The notes: a model not told the origin generated them from the sequence alone. DNA of 64,000 nucleotides from an uncultured Eubacteriales bacterium (GCA_934552855.1 CAKTEU010000001.1:62001-126000), one strand, 5' to 3'. Positions 1 through 9,616 are shown, counted from the stretch's first letter. Program-made: numbers and translations.

Positions 1-2
1 CG

Positions 3-65
3 ATGGACACCCGGCTTTCACGCCGTGAGGTTGCGGAGGGAATAATCAGAACATATGACAAGTAA
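3..65 (+). CDS. 3' end of an unidentified gene (partial)
   Basis: The frame starting at base 3 is open from the window edge to a TAA 34 bases before pyrG and encodes about 20 residues ending in a basic/acidic stretch (RREVAEGIIRTYDK). It reads like the tail of a normal protein and its position just upstream of pyrG is compatible with one transcription unit. The family cannot be identified from so little sequence. Another frame also stays open for 14 codons, so the frame choice is a judgement. Confidence 0.35.
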   Translation: MDTRLSRREVAEGIIRTYDK

Positions 66-99
66 CAAATCTTCATTTATAAGAAAGGGAGTTTGAAAT

Positions 100-1707
100 A
101 TGAAACAAACAAAATATATTTTTGTAACCGGCGGAGTTGTTTCCGGTCTCGGAAAAGGAATCACTGCCGCTTCGCTCGGCCGCCTTCTTAAAGCGAGGGG
201 GCTTAAGGTTGCAGCGCAAAAGCTTGACCCTTACATAAACGTTGACCCCGGAACAATGAGTCCTTATCAGCACGGCGAGGTTTACGTTACCGAGGACGGA
301 GCGGAAACCGACCTTGACCTCGGTCACTATGAGCGTTTTATTGACGAAAACCTTAACAAGTTTTCAAATCTTACAACGGGAAAAGTATACTGGAACGTTC
401 TTAACAAAGAAAGGCGGGGCGAATACCTCGGCTCAACCGTTCAGGTCATTCCTCACGTTACAAACGAAATCAAGGCCTTTGTTTACTCGGTTGCCGAAAA
501 AACCGATGCCGACGTTGTTATTACCGAAATCGGCGGAACAATCGGCGACATTGAATCGCAGCCGTTCCTTGAAGCAGTTCGCCAAATTTCGCTTGAAATC
601 GGCCGTGAAAACAGTCTTTTCATCCATGTTACCCTTGTTCCGTTCCTCAGCGGTTCGGACGAGCACAAATCAAAGCCCACTCAGCATTCGGTCAAAGAGC
701 TTCAGGGCATGGGCGTAAAACCGGACATCATTATTCTTCGCTGCGACGAACCGCTTGAAGAATCCATTTTCAAAAAAATCTCAATGTTTTGCAACGTTAA
801 ACCCGACTGCGTAATTGAAAATATCACTCTCCCGGTTCTTTATGAAGCACCGATAATGCTTGAAAAAAGCAACTTTTCTTCAATCGTATGCCGTGAGCTC
901 GGAATCGATGCACCCCACATTGACATGAGCGAATGGAACGAAATGCTTGAAAAAATTCACAACCGCAAAAAGCACGTCACAATCGGCCTTGTTGGAAAAT
1001 ATGTTGCGCTCCACGACGCATACCTTTCGGTTGCGGAAGCACTGCGCCACGCAGGTTATGCTCTCGGTGCTTTTGTTGAGGTCAAGTGGATCGATTCGGA
1101 AACGGTTACGGAAGATAACGTTAAAGAAATTCTTGCCGACTGCGGCGGAGTAATCGTTCCCGGCGGTTTCGGAAACAGAGGCATTGAAGGAAAAATCATC
1201 ACCGCCAAGTATTGCCGTGAAAACAACCTCCCATATCTTGGAATCTGCCTTGGAATGCAGATTGCGGTCATTGAATTTGCACGCCATGTGCTCGGCTTTG
1301 AGGATGCAAACTCAAACGAATTTGACAGCGAATCACAGCACAAGGTTATTGACTTTTTGCCCGACCAAAGCGACGAAACCGCAAAAGGAGGAACGCTTCG
1401 CCTCGGTGCATATCCCTGCAAAATCAAGGACGGCACACAGATGTACCGTTGCTATAAACAAACCGAAATTTTTGAACGTCACCGCCACCGTTATGAATTT
1501 AATAACGATTACAGAGACATTCTTTCAAAAGCGGGACTCACAATAAGCGGAACCTCTCCCGATGATTATATTGTTGAAACCGTTGAAATTGAAAAGAACG
1601 ATTTTTATGTCGGCGTTCAGTTCCACCCGGAATTTAAGAGCAGACCCAACAAGCCGCATCCGCTTTTTGTCGGCCTTGTTGAAGCAGCACTCAATAAAAA
1701 CGATTAA
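100..1707 (+). CDS. pyrG: CTP synthase
   Basis: Glutamine-hydrolysing CTP synthase, which aminates UTP to CTP with ATP in the cytosol. At 535 aa it has normal family length. The N-terminal amidoligase domain opens with the glycine-rich P-loop GGVVSGLGKGITAASLG (about residues 11-27). The C-terminal class I glutamine amidotransferase domain carries the nucleophile elbow YLGICLGMQ (catalytic Cys) and the His/Glu pair in FHPEF near the C-terminus. The ATG is preceded by an AAGAAAGGGAG ribosome site. The gene converges with polA, with a repeat/terminator element between them. Nothing unusual is seen in the protein. Confidence 0.98.
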   Translation: MKQTKYIFVTGGVVSGLGKGITAASLGRLLKARGLKVAAQKLDPYINVDPGTMSPYQHGEVYVTEDGAETDLDLGHYERFIDENLNKFSNLTTGKVYWNVLNKERRGEYLGSTVQVIPHVTNEIKAFVYSVAEKTDADVVITEIGGTIGDIESQPFLEAVRQISLEIGRENSLFIHVTLVPFLSGSDEHKSKPTQHSVKELQGMGVKPDIIILRCDEPLEESIFKKISMFCNVKPDCVIENITLPVLYEAPIMLEKSNFSSIVCRELGIDAPHIDMSEWNEMLEKIHNRKKHVTIGLVGKYVALHDAYLSVAEALRHAGYALGAFVEVKWIDSETVTEDNVKEILADCGGVIVPGGFGNRGIEGKIITAKYCRENNLPYLGICLGMQIAVIEFARHVLGFEDANSNEFDSESQHKVIDFLPDQSDETAKGGTLRLGAYPCKIKDGTQMYRCYKQTEIFERHRHRYEFNNDYRDILSKAGLTISGTSPDDYIVETVEIEKNDFYVGVQFHPEFKSRPNKPHPLFVGLVEAALNKND

Positions 1708-1845
1708 AGAGTAAAAGCAATTTTCAACCGAACTTAAAAGCAAAAGCTATAATTCACAGTACGTCTCCTTTTGATGTATCCGTGAATTATAGCTTTTTTG
1801 TTTTAAATTTACTCTCTTCGGTTTGCGCAAAATGCGGCAGTCTCG
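1705..1845. repeat. Dispersed palindromic repeat, copy 1 (pyrG/polA junction)
   Basis: The core is an inverted repeat: AAAGCTATAATTCAC at about 1743-1757 and GTGAATTATAGCTTTTTT at 1782-1799. The right flank (TTTACTCT, then GCGCAAAATGCGGCAGTC) matches the right flank of a second copy at 14323-14480 base for base over most of about 60 positions, although the host genes are unrelated. The core followed by a T run would also act as a terminator for pyrG, and in mirror form for polA. It begins directly at the pyrG stop codon. Confidence 0.6.
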
Positions 1846-1856
1846 GCTGTTTTTTA

Positions 1857-4454
1857 TCAACCCTTTGCGTCGTACCAGGTTTTTCCCGTATGCACTTCGG
1901 CAAGGAGCTTTACACGCATTTTGCAGGCATTTTCCATTTCTTCTTTCAAAAGTGCGGAAACTTTTTCTTTTTCGCTCTCATCACATTCAACAATAAGTTC
2001 ATCGTGAACCTGCATAATGAGTTTTGCACTTTTTGTCTCTTTCAAAAGGCGATCGTTAACTTTTACCATTGCGATTTTGATGATATCGGCGGCAGTTCCC
2101 TGAACGGGCATATTTCTTGCAACCCTTTCGCCGAACGCCTGAAGCATTTTATTTGCTGCGGTAAGTTCCGGAAGATAACGGCGGCGGTGAAAGAGCGTTT
2201 GTGCATAACCGTTCTCCCTTGCTTTTGCAACAACGTCTTTCATATAACGGTCAATGCCGCTGTAATGATGCAGATAACCTTTGATATATGCGTCCGCTTC
2301 TTTTCGTGTTACACCGATATCCTTTGCAAGCGAAAAGGCTCCTATGCCGTAAACGATTCCGAAATTGACGGCTTTTGCACGGCTTCGCATGAGCGGTGTT
2401 ACCATGTGAAGCGGCATATTGAAAACCTGCGAAGCGGTAATTGCGTGAATATCGTCCTCATTTTTGAATGCGGTCAGCATTGCTTCATCATCCGCAATTT
2501 CAGCAAGAACACGAAGTTCAATTTGCGAATAGTCGGCGTCAACAAGGGCTCTGCCTTCGCCTGCGGTGAAAAAGCGGCGAATTTCCCTGCCCTCTTTGTA
2601 GCGCACGGGAATATTTTGCAAATTCGGCTCAAGCGAAGAAATGCGACCCGTTCTGGTTTCGGTCTGATTTAAGGTTGAACGGATTCTTCCGTCCGGCTCA
2701 ATCTGTTTTAAAAGTCCGTCGCAGTAGGTTGATTTGAGCTTTGCAAGCATACGGTAAGTGAGAATATCCGCAACAACGGGATAATCATATGAAAGCGATT
2801 CAAGCACCTCTGCGCTTGTTGAATAGCCGCTTTTGGTCTTTTTCTTTGCCGGAATACCCATTTTTTCAAAAAGGGCTTCGCCAAGCTGTTTCGGCGAATT
2901 GAGATTGAACTCAAAGCCGACGGCGAAAAAAATCTTTTCGCTGATTTCGTCTATACGTTTTTGAAGCTCGTTTCCGTAGCGTGCAATTTCATCTTTGTCA
3001 ACAAGAAAGCCCGTGTTTTCCATTGAGGCAAGCACCTTTGCAAGCGGCTGTTCAATCTCGTAAAGAAGCTGTTCCTGGTCGTTTTCTTTAATTTCCGCCG
3101 CACATTTTTCGCTGACCGGCTTTATCACTGCGGCACTTTGGGCAAATTTTTTTGCGCTTTCCGGGCAGTCAATGTCCGGAATGTTCACGCCGAGGGTGTC
3201 AGCAAGGCGGAGCGGATCATAACTGTTCGCCGACGGGTTGAGAATGTATCCGGCGAGGGTCGTATCAATTTTAAGATTTTCAAGCTTTGTTCCGATACTT
3301 TCGGCAAAACGGAAAAGCTCCTTGCTGTCGCAGGTGATTTTTTTCCATTCGCTCTCAAAAAAGCTTTTTGAAAATGAGTCAAAGTCAAAGCAGTTCGATT
3401 GAACAAAACGGATTTCGTTGCCGATACAAAAGTAAAAAGCAGCCGGTTTTTTTTCTTCAAACTCAGTCACAAAAAAGGCTTCGCCTGCATTTTTAAATTC
3501 GCCCAAAAGGCCGCAAAGGTCACGTTCTTCTTTAAAAACAAATGTCTCCTTTTTTGTTTCCTCTTCCTGAACAATTGAAATTCCGTCACGGGTCAAACCA
3601 AGTTTTTCAATCATTGAAAACATTTCAAGCGAAACAAGAAGACCGATTGCCTCCTTTGCGTTCGGCTCTTTTTTTGTGTAAGATGCCATGTCTGTGTCAA
3701 TCGGAGCGTCAAGACAAATTGTTCCGAGCGTTTTTGAGAGATATGCGCTGTCTTTTCCGGCTTCAAGCTTATCGTGAACGCCTTTTTTGATGTCAAGCGT
3801 ATCAAGTTCGGCATAAATTTTGTCAATTGAACCGAATCGCTTTATAAGGTCGCCGGCGGTCTTTTGACCTATGCCCGCAACGCCGGGAATATTGTCGGAC
3901 GAGTCACCCATGAGTGCCTTGATTTCAATCATGCCCTCAGGCGCAACGCCGTATTCTTCAAAAAGTTTTTCTTTGTCATAAACAACCGTCTGCGGCCTTC
4001 CCATTTTTGTTGAGGCAAGCATAACAACGGTATTGTCGGAAATAAGTTGAAGCGAATCACGGTCGCCCGTTGCAACAAAACAGCGGTCGTTACCCTTAAC
4101 GTGAGCGGAAAGAGTTCCAAGAATATCGTCCGCTTCAAAGCCCTCTTTTTCAACAAGAGTATATCCAAGCGAAGAAAGCAGCTTTTTAAGCAGCGGCATC
4201 TGACTTGCAAGTTCGGGCGGCATACCTTTTCTGCCGGCTTTGTATGCGTCATACATTTTATGGCGGAAAGTCGGTGCTTTGAGGTCAAATGCAATTGCAA
4301 CGCAGTCCGGTTCGCACTCTTCCTCAAGGCGAAGCAGTATGTTCATAAAGCCGTATATTGCATTGGTAAACTGACCGTTTTTTGTTGAAAGAAGTTTTAT
4401 TGCATAAAACGCACGGTTGACGATACTGTTTCCGTCAACAACAAGAAGTTTCAT
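1857..4454 (-). CDS. polA: DNA polymerase I
   Basis: Family A DNA polymerase (865 aa) for Okazaki-fragment maturation and repair. The N-terminal 5' nuclease domain (about residues 1-290) starts MKLLVVDGNS and keeps the acidic metal-site motifs such as FEADD and GDSSDNIPGV. The middle domain corresponds to the 3'-5' exonuclease but lacks the DxE metal motif, so proofreading is probably lost, as in Bacillus-type enzymes. The polymerase domain has motif A (DADYSQIELR), motif B (RAKAVNFGIVYG) and motif C (QVHDELIVE). The start was placed at the ATG preceded by CGGGAGGAAAAAACT; the longer reading frame adds 25 unlikely residues. Confidence 0.97.
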   Translation of the reverse strand: MKLLVVDGNSIVNRAFYAIKLLSTKNGQFTNAIYGFMNILLRLEEECEPDCVAIAFDLKAPTFRHKMYDAYKAGRKGMPPELASQMPLLKKLLSSLGYTLVEKEGFEADDILGTLSAHVKGNDRCFVATGDRDSLQLISDNTVVMLASTKMGRPQTVVYDKEKLFEEYGVAPEGMIEIKALMGDSSDNIPGVAGIGQKTAGDLIKRFGSIDKIYAELDTLDIKKGVHDKLEAGKDSAYLSKTLGTICLDAPIDTDMASYTKKEPNAKEAIGLLVSLEMFSMIEKLGLTRDGISIVQEEETKKETFVFKEERDLCGLLGEFKNAGEAFFVTEFEEKKPAAFYFCIGNEIRFVQSNCFDFDSFSKSFFESEWKKITCDSKELFRFAESIGTKLENLKIDTTLAGYILNPSANSYDPLRLADTLGVNIPDIDCPESAKKFAQSAAVIKPVSEKCAAEIKENDQEQLLYEIEQPLAKVLASMENTGFLVDKDEIARYGNELQKRIDEISEKIFFAVGFEFNLNSPKQLGEALFEKMGIPAKKKTKSGYSTSAEVLESLSYDYPVVADILTYRMLAKLKSTYCDGLLKQIEPDGRIRSTLNQTETRTGRISSLEPNLQNIPVRYKEGREIRRFFTAGEGRALVDADYSQIELRVLAEIADDEAMLTAFKNEDDIHAITASQVFNMPLHMVTPLMRSRAKAVNFGIVYGIGAFSLAKDIGVTRKEADAYIKGYLHHYSGIDRYMKDVVAKARENGYAQTLFHRRRYLPELTAANKMLQAFGERVARNMPVQGTAADIIKIAMVKVNDRLLKETKSAKLIMQVHDELIVECDESEKEKVSALLKEEMENACKMRVKLLAEVHTGKTWYDAKG

Positions 4455-4584
4455 AGTTTTTTCCTCCCGTCGCATGAATAACACAATTAGTATATCACAA
4501 ATTTCAAAAAATGGGTGCAAAAATTTCAATATTGTGCTAAAATATACCGGTTATTATTTTTCAATCACGAAAGGTTAACATAAA

Positions 4585-5553
4585 ATGAAAATTGGCAACA
4601 TTGAAATTGACTCGCGAAGTGCCGGACTTGCCCCAATGGCAGGCGTTGCGGACATGGCGTTCCGTGAGCTTTGCTGTGAATACGGTGCAAGCTATGTCGT
4701 CAGCGAAATGGTCAGCTCAAAAGGACTTACCATGTGCGACAGAAAAAGTAAAAAGCTGCTTGTTCTTTCAGACAAAGAACGCCCCGCCGCAGCGCAGATT
4801 TTCGGCAGTGATCCAAAAATCATGGCGCAATCGGCAAAAGAATGCCTCGCTTTTTCACCGAACGTTATTGACATCAACATGGGCTGTCCTGCACCAAAAA
4901 TTGCCGGAAACGGCGGCGGAAGCGCACTTTTAAAAGACCCGGTTCTTGCCGAAAAAATCATTAAGGCGGTTGTCAGTGCAGTTGATATTCCCGTCACGGT
5001 AAAAATCAGAACCGGCTGGGACAGCGAGCACATCAACGCTGTTGAAATTGCAAAACGTGCGGAAAACGCAGGAGCCGCCGCAATAACCGTTCACGGAAGA
5101 ACAAAAGAGCAAATGTATGCACCTCCCGTTGACACAAAAACAATTGCACTTGTCAAAAAAAGCGTTTCAATTCCCGTCATAGCAAACGGTGATATTACGG
5201 ACGGACTTTCCGCCGCAAAAATGCTTGAGGAAACAAACTGCGATTATCTTCTTGTTGGCCGTGGCGCACTCGGAAGACCGTGGGTATTCAGCCGGATAAG
5301 CGCATACTTAAAGCACGAAATCATTATGCCGGAGCCGCCGGTCAGCGAACAGATGCGTGTTATGGTCAAGCACATCAAACGAATTTGCGAATACAAAGGC
5401 GAAAGCGTCGGTATCAGAGAAGCAAGGAAACACGCCGCATGGTATATCAGAGGAATCAAAGGTGCGGCAGGCTATCGAAAGGAAGTCGGTTCGCTTTCTT
5501 CGGTTGAAGAGCTTGAAAAGCTTGCGTTTAAAATTGCGGCGGAAAATGCCTAA
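4585..5553 (+). CDS. dusB: tRNA-dihydrouridine synthase, DusB type
   Basis: FMN-dependent enzyme (322 aa) reducing uridines in the tRNA D-loop. The TIM barrel begins LAPMAGVADMAFRELC. It has the catalytic cysteine motif NMGCPAPKI, followed by GNGGGSALLKDP, and the phosphate-binding VGRGALGRPW. The start has the ribosome site AAAGGTTAACATAAA. It is divergent from polA and followed by a strong hairpin terminator. It is a single-gene unit by appearance. Confidence 0.95.
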   Translation: MKIGNIEIDSRSAGLAPMAGVADMAFRELCCEYGASYVVSEMVSSKGLTMCDRKSKKLLVLSDKERPAAAQIFGSDPKIMAQSAKECLAFSPNVIDINMGCPAPKIAGNGGGSALLKDPVLAEKIIKAVVSAVDIPVTVKIRTGWDSEHINAVEIAKRAENAGAAAITVHGRTKEQMYAPPVDTKTIALVKKSVSIPVIANGDITDGLSAAKMLEETNCDYLLVGRGALGRPWVFSRISAYLKHEIIMPEPPVSEQMRVMVKHIKRICEYKGESVGIREARKHAAWYIRGIKGAAGYRKEVGSLSSVEELEKLAFKIAAENA

Positions 5554-5557
5554 ATGA

Positions 5558-5597
5558 TAAAAGAGTTGCTGCTTTGATTGCGGCAACTCTTTTTTAT
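5558..5597. terminator. Bidirectional terminator after dusB
   Basis: Inverted repeat AAAAGAGTTGC (5559-5569) and GCAACTCTTTT (5583-5593) with a T run on the plus side and an A run on the other side. It can end dusB and the converging sigma-factor operon. Confidence 0.8.
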
Positions 5598-5600
5598 CAA

Positions 5601-6119
5601 TCACTTCACCCCATGATATCCGTTTTCGTCATGGCGTATTGCAGCGTAATACTTTTCACCGTATAAAACAATGTAAACGTTTTTATTCGGCTGCGGCGCA
5701 TATTCAAAAAATTCGCCGCCGCTACCCTCCTTTTCGTCTTGCAAAACATATTCAGATCCGTTTTCTTCAAAACGAAGGTAAGAAATGTGCCTTCCGGCAA
5801 GGAAGGAATCAAGCGTATTTGGAAGGCCGCATTCTTTCAAAATTTCAACTTCACCCAGCCCGCAAACAAAGTATGTTCCGCCGTTAAATTTTACGGTTTG
5901 GGCAACATCTGTTGAAACGTTTGAATTTGACGGATCGACAGAAGGCTTTTTGTTGTTCGCTGAGAGGACAATGCCGAAAACCGCAACGCAAAGGCAAGCC
6001 GCCACGACCGCAATCCGCTTCAAAGGCGTGCCGATTCTTTTCTTTTTAAAGTTCACCGCTTCGGCGTAATATTTTTCGTCGAGTTCGCCCATTGCTTCGG
6101 AAAAAATTTTTTCGTTCAT
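5601..6119 (-). CDS. Single-pass membrane protein partnered with the sigma factor (putative anti-sigma)
   Basis: A 172-aa protein with a short cytoplasmic N-terminus (MNEKIFSEAMGELDEKYY), one membrane segment (about residues 34-53, rich in V/A/I) and an extracytoplasmic C-terminal domain of about 115 residues. Its start overlaps the stop of the sigma-factor gene by ATGA, indicating translational coupling. Short-N-terminus/TM proteins coded directly after a sigma-70 gene are common in Clostridia and often act as anti-sigma factors. That role is inferred from context; no zinc-binding HxxxCxxC motif is present. Confidence 0.7.
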   Translation of the reverse strand: MNEKIFSEAMGELDEKYYAEAVNFKKKRIGTPLKRIAVVAACLCVAVFGIVLSANNKKPSVDPSNSNVSTDVAQTVKFNGGTYFVCGLGEVEILKECGLPNTLDSFLAGRHISYLRFEENGSEYVLQDEKEGSGGEFFEYAPQPNKNVYIVLYGEKYYAAIRHDENGYHGVK

Positions 6120-6670
6120 AAAAGTTCATTCCTTTCCAAATAATTTTTAAGCTCTTTTCTGATTCGCACCAATCGGACGGAAACGTTTTTCTCGCTGAGC
6201 CCGGTGAGTTTTGAAATGTCTTTATAACTGTCGCAAAAGGCATAGCGGCGCATAAAAATCACACGGTTTTCTTTTTGAAGCGAATCAAGAAACGCTTCAA
6301 TAGCTTTTGAAAGTTCTTTTGTTTCCGTCTCTTTTTCCGGCGTATTTTTATCCGGAATCAACTCAAAAATTTCATCAAGCGTAACCTCAAAAACGCTGTT
6401 TCGTTTTGCTTTTTGATTGCTGTAATAACGGCGAACGGAAATATTCCTGACAATTTTGCAAAGATAAGAAAGAAGCGGTTTAGGCTTTGCGGGCGGAATC
6501 GAATTCCACGCACCGAGATAAGAATCATTGACGCATTCTTCCGCATCAAAGCTGTTGTTCAAAATGTTGTTTGAAATTTTTCGAAAAATCTTTCCGTATT
6601 TTTGGTCAACCTCTTTTATTGCCTGCTGAGATCTTTCAAAAAAGAGGTCGATTATTTTTTCATCATCCAT
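6116..6670 (-). CDS. RNA polymerase sigma-70 family factor (ECF-like)
   Basis: A 184-aa sigma factor. Region 2 includes DAEECVNDSYLGAW and the region 4 helix-turn-helix includes YKDISKLTGLSEKNVSVRL. It lacks regions 1 and 3, as in extracytoplasmic-function sigmas. The start used here is MDDEKII with the ribosome site AGGAGGTGTTAAACCG; the longest frame adds 15 residues. The gene is coupled to the membrane protein downstream. The target promoter is not evident from this window. Confidence 0.9.
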   Translation of the reverse strand: MDDEKIIDLFFERSQQAIKEVDQKYGKIFRKISNNILNNSFDAEECVNDSYLGAWNSIPPAKPKPLLSYLCKIVRNISVRRYYSNQKAKRNSVFEVTLDEIFELIPDKNTPEKETETKELSKAIEAFLDSLQKENRVIFMRRYAFCDSYKDISKLTGLSEKNVSVRLVRIRKELKNYLERNELL

Positions 6671-6733
6671 CGGTTTAACACCTCCTCGCTTATATACTCG
6701 CAAAAAAAGGAACAAAACTACAAATAAAAATCA

Positions 6734-6759
6734 GGCTGCCGCAAAAGAATGCGACAGCC
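6734..6759 (-). terminator. Hairpin downstream of ruvX
   Basis: Near-perfect inverted repeat GGCTGCCGC / GCGACAGCC with an A-rich/T-rich flank on both sides. It lies between the ruvX stop and the sigma-factor gene and likely ends the ruvX transcript. Confidence 0.6.
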
Positions 6760-6768
6760 CTTGCTTTT

Positions 6769-7179
6769 TTATTTCCTTGATTTTAAAAAGTCTTCAAGAA
6801 TCATGACCGCAGAAACAGCGTCAACAATATTCTTGCGCTTTTTTCCCCTGACATTGACTTCATTGAGCGCTCTGTGTGCACTGACGGTTGTGAGCCGTTC
6901 GTCCCATGTCACGGTTTCTATTTCGGAAAGTTCACCGAGCTTTTTTGAAAAATCCTTGCATTTTTCAGCTCGCTCGCCGAATGAGCCATCCATATTCCGA
7001 GGCAAACCGACAACAATCATTTGTGCTGAAAGCTCCTTTGCCTTTTGTGCGGCAGCTTCAAGAACTTTCGGCTCATATTTTTCAAATATTACTCCGACTG
7101 GAGAAGCCAGCATTTCAAACTTGTCGCAAACGGCAAGTCCCGTTCTTGCGTCGCCGTAATCAACAGAAAGAATTATCAT
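6769..7179 (-). CDS. ruvX: Holliday junction resolvase-like YqgF/RuvX
   Basis: A 136-aa RNase H-fold protein of the YqgF family, implicated in RNA processing and recombination. The first acidic motif is SVDYGDARTGLAV, the second follows VVGLPRNMDGS, and the last is WDERLTT...AVSAVMILEDFL. Length and motif order are normal. It lies 14 bases after the PBP gene on the same strand, probably as a co-transcribed last gene. Confidence 0.93.
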   Translation of the reverse strand: MIILSVDYGDARTGLAVCDKFEMLASPVGVIFEKYEPKVLEAAAQKAKELSAQMIVVGLPRNMDGSFGERAEKCKDFSKKLGELSEIETVTWDERLTTVSAHRALNEVNVRGKKRKNIVDAVSAVMILEDFLKSRK

Positions 7180-7193
7180 AAACTTTCACCCTT

Positions 7194-9551
7194 TTATGCC
7201 GCCGGATCTTCACTTGATTCTATCGGAGTCTGCGACGAAGGCTCCGTTGACGGAGCGGTTGAAGGCGCAGTCGTCGGTTCGGTTGTGGGTGCGGTTGAAG
7301 GAGCGGTTGAAGGTGCGGTTGTGGGTTCGCTCGTTGTCGAAGCGGTTGTCGGTTCGGTTGTGTTCCTCGGCTTTGTTGTTTTCGGCTCTGTTGTGCGCTC
7401 TCTTGTTGTGGTTTCGGTAGTGATTTCCGAAGTTTCGGTTTCCGAGGTTACAACGGGGTCGGTTGAAACAACAATGTTTGCGTCGCCTCTGTCTCCGCCG
7501 ACTTCTTCAATAACATCGGCAAAGGTTCTGCTCTTCAATCCCTCGTGAATCGTTGAGAAAACCTCACGGAATACGGTTTTTGCCGGGTTGCTTGAACCGG
7601 TGTGAAGGTCTGCACGATAGTCATAGCCATACCAAACGGCGGTTACATAATAAGGCGTTCCGCCGCAGTACCATTTGTCGCAGTTATCGGAAGTTGTACC
7701 GGTTTTTGCAAAAGTCTGGAACGGAGAAATATATGAGCCGTAGCCGGTACCGTTTGACTGAGTAACAGCCTTTGTGAGCATTGAAAGCATTGAGTTTGCC
7801 GTTGCGGTTTTGATTGCCTGTTCGGGCTTGTTCTTTGTGTTGTCAAGAAGAACTTCTCCGTTGCGGTCAAGAACCTTGTAATAGCTGTAAGGCTTGTAAT
7901 ACTTTCCGCCGTTTCCGAATGTTGCAAATGCGGCAGCCATTTCAAGCGTTGTTACACCGGTGTTTGTTCCTCCGACGGCAAGCGGTGAAAGATCCATATC
8001 ATTGGTTGAAAGGTTTAAGTGGAAATGCTCGTTTGCATATTCAAAAGCGGATTTCACACCAAGCATTTCGCTGAGGATTCTTACCGGAACGGTATTGAGC
8101 GAACGAACAAGTGCTTCCTGAACGGTGATATAGCTTCCGGAACCGTGGTCGCCGTTGAAGTTTCTCGGCCACGGTTCACCGTTTAAGGTAATCGCTTTTT
8201 CAAGAATCATCGATGTCGGAGAAATAAGGCCGAGATCCATTGCCGGAGCATAAACACCGAGCGGCTTGATTGAAGAACCCGGCTGACGTTTTGCACGGTT
8301 GTCGGTTGCTCTGTTATAGGAACGGTTGGTGGTCTTTTTGCCCGTACCGCCGACAAGGGCAACAATTCTTCCCTGATAGTCCATGATAGTCATTGAAGAT
8401 TCGGGATATTGCCCGCGAGAGTCCTGATACGCCGACGGGAAACCGGTTTTGTTTTCATAGATGCTTTCAAGCGTATCCTGAACATCCTTATCAACTGCGG
8501 AATATATTTTCAAACCGCCGTAATAAACCATTCGCCAAGCTTCGTTATATTCATAGTTATACTTGTTTTGAAGGTCTGCAATAACCTGGTCGATAACATA
8601 TTCTTCATACCAAGAATAGATATGCGTACTTGATGTACTGCTGTTGTCATCCTCTTTTTCGCCAACAAGCTTGATTTTTGTTTTGAGGGCTTTGTTATAC
8701 TGCTTGTCCGTAAGCTTTCCTTGCTGATGCATGAAATAAAGGCAGTCACGTTGTCTTGTGATTGCAGCATCATAATTCACATACGGGTTATAGGAATAAG
8801 GAGCCTGAGTAATTCCGGCAAGGACGGCACATTCGGCAGCGTTCAGCTTGCTTACGGATTTTCCGAAATATGTTTCCGCAGCGGTACGAACACCGTAGCA
8901 GCCTGCGCCGAGATATACCGTGTTGAGATATGCTTCAAGAATATCCTTCTTTGAATAATATTTTTCAAGATTAAGCGCACGAAGAATTTCATTGAATTTT
9001 CTGATGTATGTTACGTCTTTCTGGTCAGTAAGGTTTTTTATAAGCTGCTGGGTGATTGTTGAACCGCCCTGACCGTTGAGCGAAGGCTTGATGAAAACGC
9101 CTATCGTTCTTCGCCAGTCAACGCCGCTGTGATCGTAAAAACGCTTATCTTCAAGGCAAACGAATGCGTTGAGAAGATTTTTCGGCATTTTGTCATAGCT
9201 GACCCAAATCCGGTTTTCTTCGCCGTGAAGGCGTGTTGATTCAACCGGCTTGTTGTTTTCATCATAGTAATACATGATCGATGTCATGCTTTGCGAGCTC
9301 TTATAATTGTCAAGGTCAACAATAACCTTTCCGTTGACAACCGAATTAACATAAGAAAGAACCGTTGTTCCGACAATCAAAACAGTGAGCACGCCGGAAA
9401 CAAAAAGACAAAACAGCCCCAAAAAGATTGAAAACAAAACGGGGTGCTTCTTTTTCTTTTTGCGTCTTCTTTTTCCGTGCGGCTGTTTCGGTGCAGAGGA
9501 AGTGCGCTTTCGAACATTTTTTTGTTCGTTATCGTTGGAGCTTTTTGGCAT
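7194..9551 (-). CDS. Bifunctional class A penicillin-binding protein (PBP1a-like)
   Basis: A 785-aa membrane-anchored peptidoglycan synthase. A basic cytoplasmic tail (RRRKKKKKH) is followed by one membrane segment, then a GT51 glycosyltransferase domain with EDKRFYDHSG and GGSTITQQL. The transpeptidase domain has SSIK (catalytic Ser), SLN and KTGTTSDN. The C-terminus is a low-complexity Thr/Pro/Ser/Glu tail of about 75 residues built from TTEP, TTAP and PSTAP units, probably a flexible extracellular linker. The start was set at MPKSSND, which has GGAGG nearby; the longest frame adds 15 residues. Confidence 0.95.
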   Translation of the reverse strand: MPKSSNDNEQKNVRKRTSSAPKQPHGKRRRKKKKKHPVLFSIFLGLFCLFVSGVLTVLIVGTTVLSYVNSVVNGKVIVDLDNYKSSQSMTSIMYYYDENNKPVESTRLHGEENRIWVSYDKMPKNLLNAFVCLEDKRFYDHSGVDWRRTIGVFIKPSLNGQGGSTITQQLIKNLTDQKDVTYIRKFNEILRALNLEKYYSKKDILEAYLNTVYLGAGCYGVRTAAETYFGKSVSKLNAAECAVLAGITQAPYSYNPYVNYDAAITRQRDCLYFMHQQGKLTDKQYNKALKTKIKLVGEKEDDNSSTSSTHIYSWYEEYVIDQVIADLQNKYNYEYNEAWRMVYYGGLKIYSAVDKDVQDTLESIYENKTGFPSAYQDSRGQYPESSMTIMDYQGRIVALVGGTGKKTTNRSYNRATDNRAKRQPGSSIKPLGVYAPAMDLGLISPTSMILEKAITLNGEPWPRNFNGDHGSGSYITVQEALVRSLNTVPVRILSEMLGVKSAFEYANEHFHLNLSTNDMDLSPLAVGGTNTGVTTLEMAAAFATFGNGGKYYKPYSYYKVLDRNGEVLLDNTKNKPEQAIKTATANSMLSMLTKAVTQSNGTGYGSYISPFQTFAKTGTTSDNCDKWYCGGTPYYVTAVWYGYDYRADLHTGSSNPAKTVFREVFSTIHEGLKSRTFADVIEEVGGDRGDANIVVSTDPVVTSETETSEITTETTTRERTTEPKTTKPRNTTEPTTASTTSEPTTAPSTAPSTAPTTEPTTAPSTAPSTEPSSQTPIESSEDPAA

Positions 9552-9616
9552 ATAACAGACCTCCGAAGCTTTTTTACAAACTTTTGAACTATGCAAACTC
9601 TTCCATAGTATTCCTT

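Noticed and set aside
1782..2672. 296-codon plus-strand ORF opposite polA
   Set aside because: Antisense to the conserved polymerase domain, no ribosome site, Cys/Phe-rich composition typical of a mirror frame.
7196..7548. Tandem GGTTCGGTT/GGTGCGGTT units that look like a repeat array
   Set aside because: They encode the Thr/Pro tail of the PBP; unit lengths vary and there are no spacers, so not a CRISPR array.
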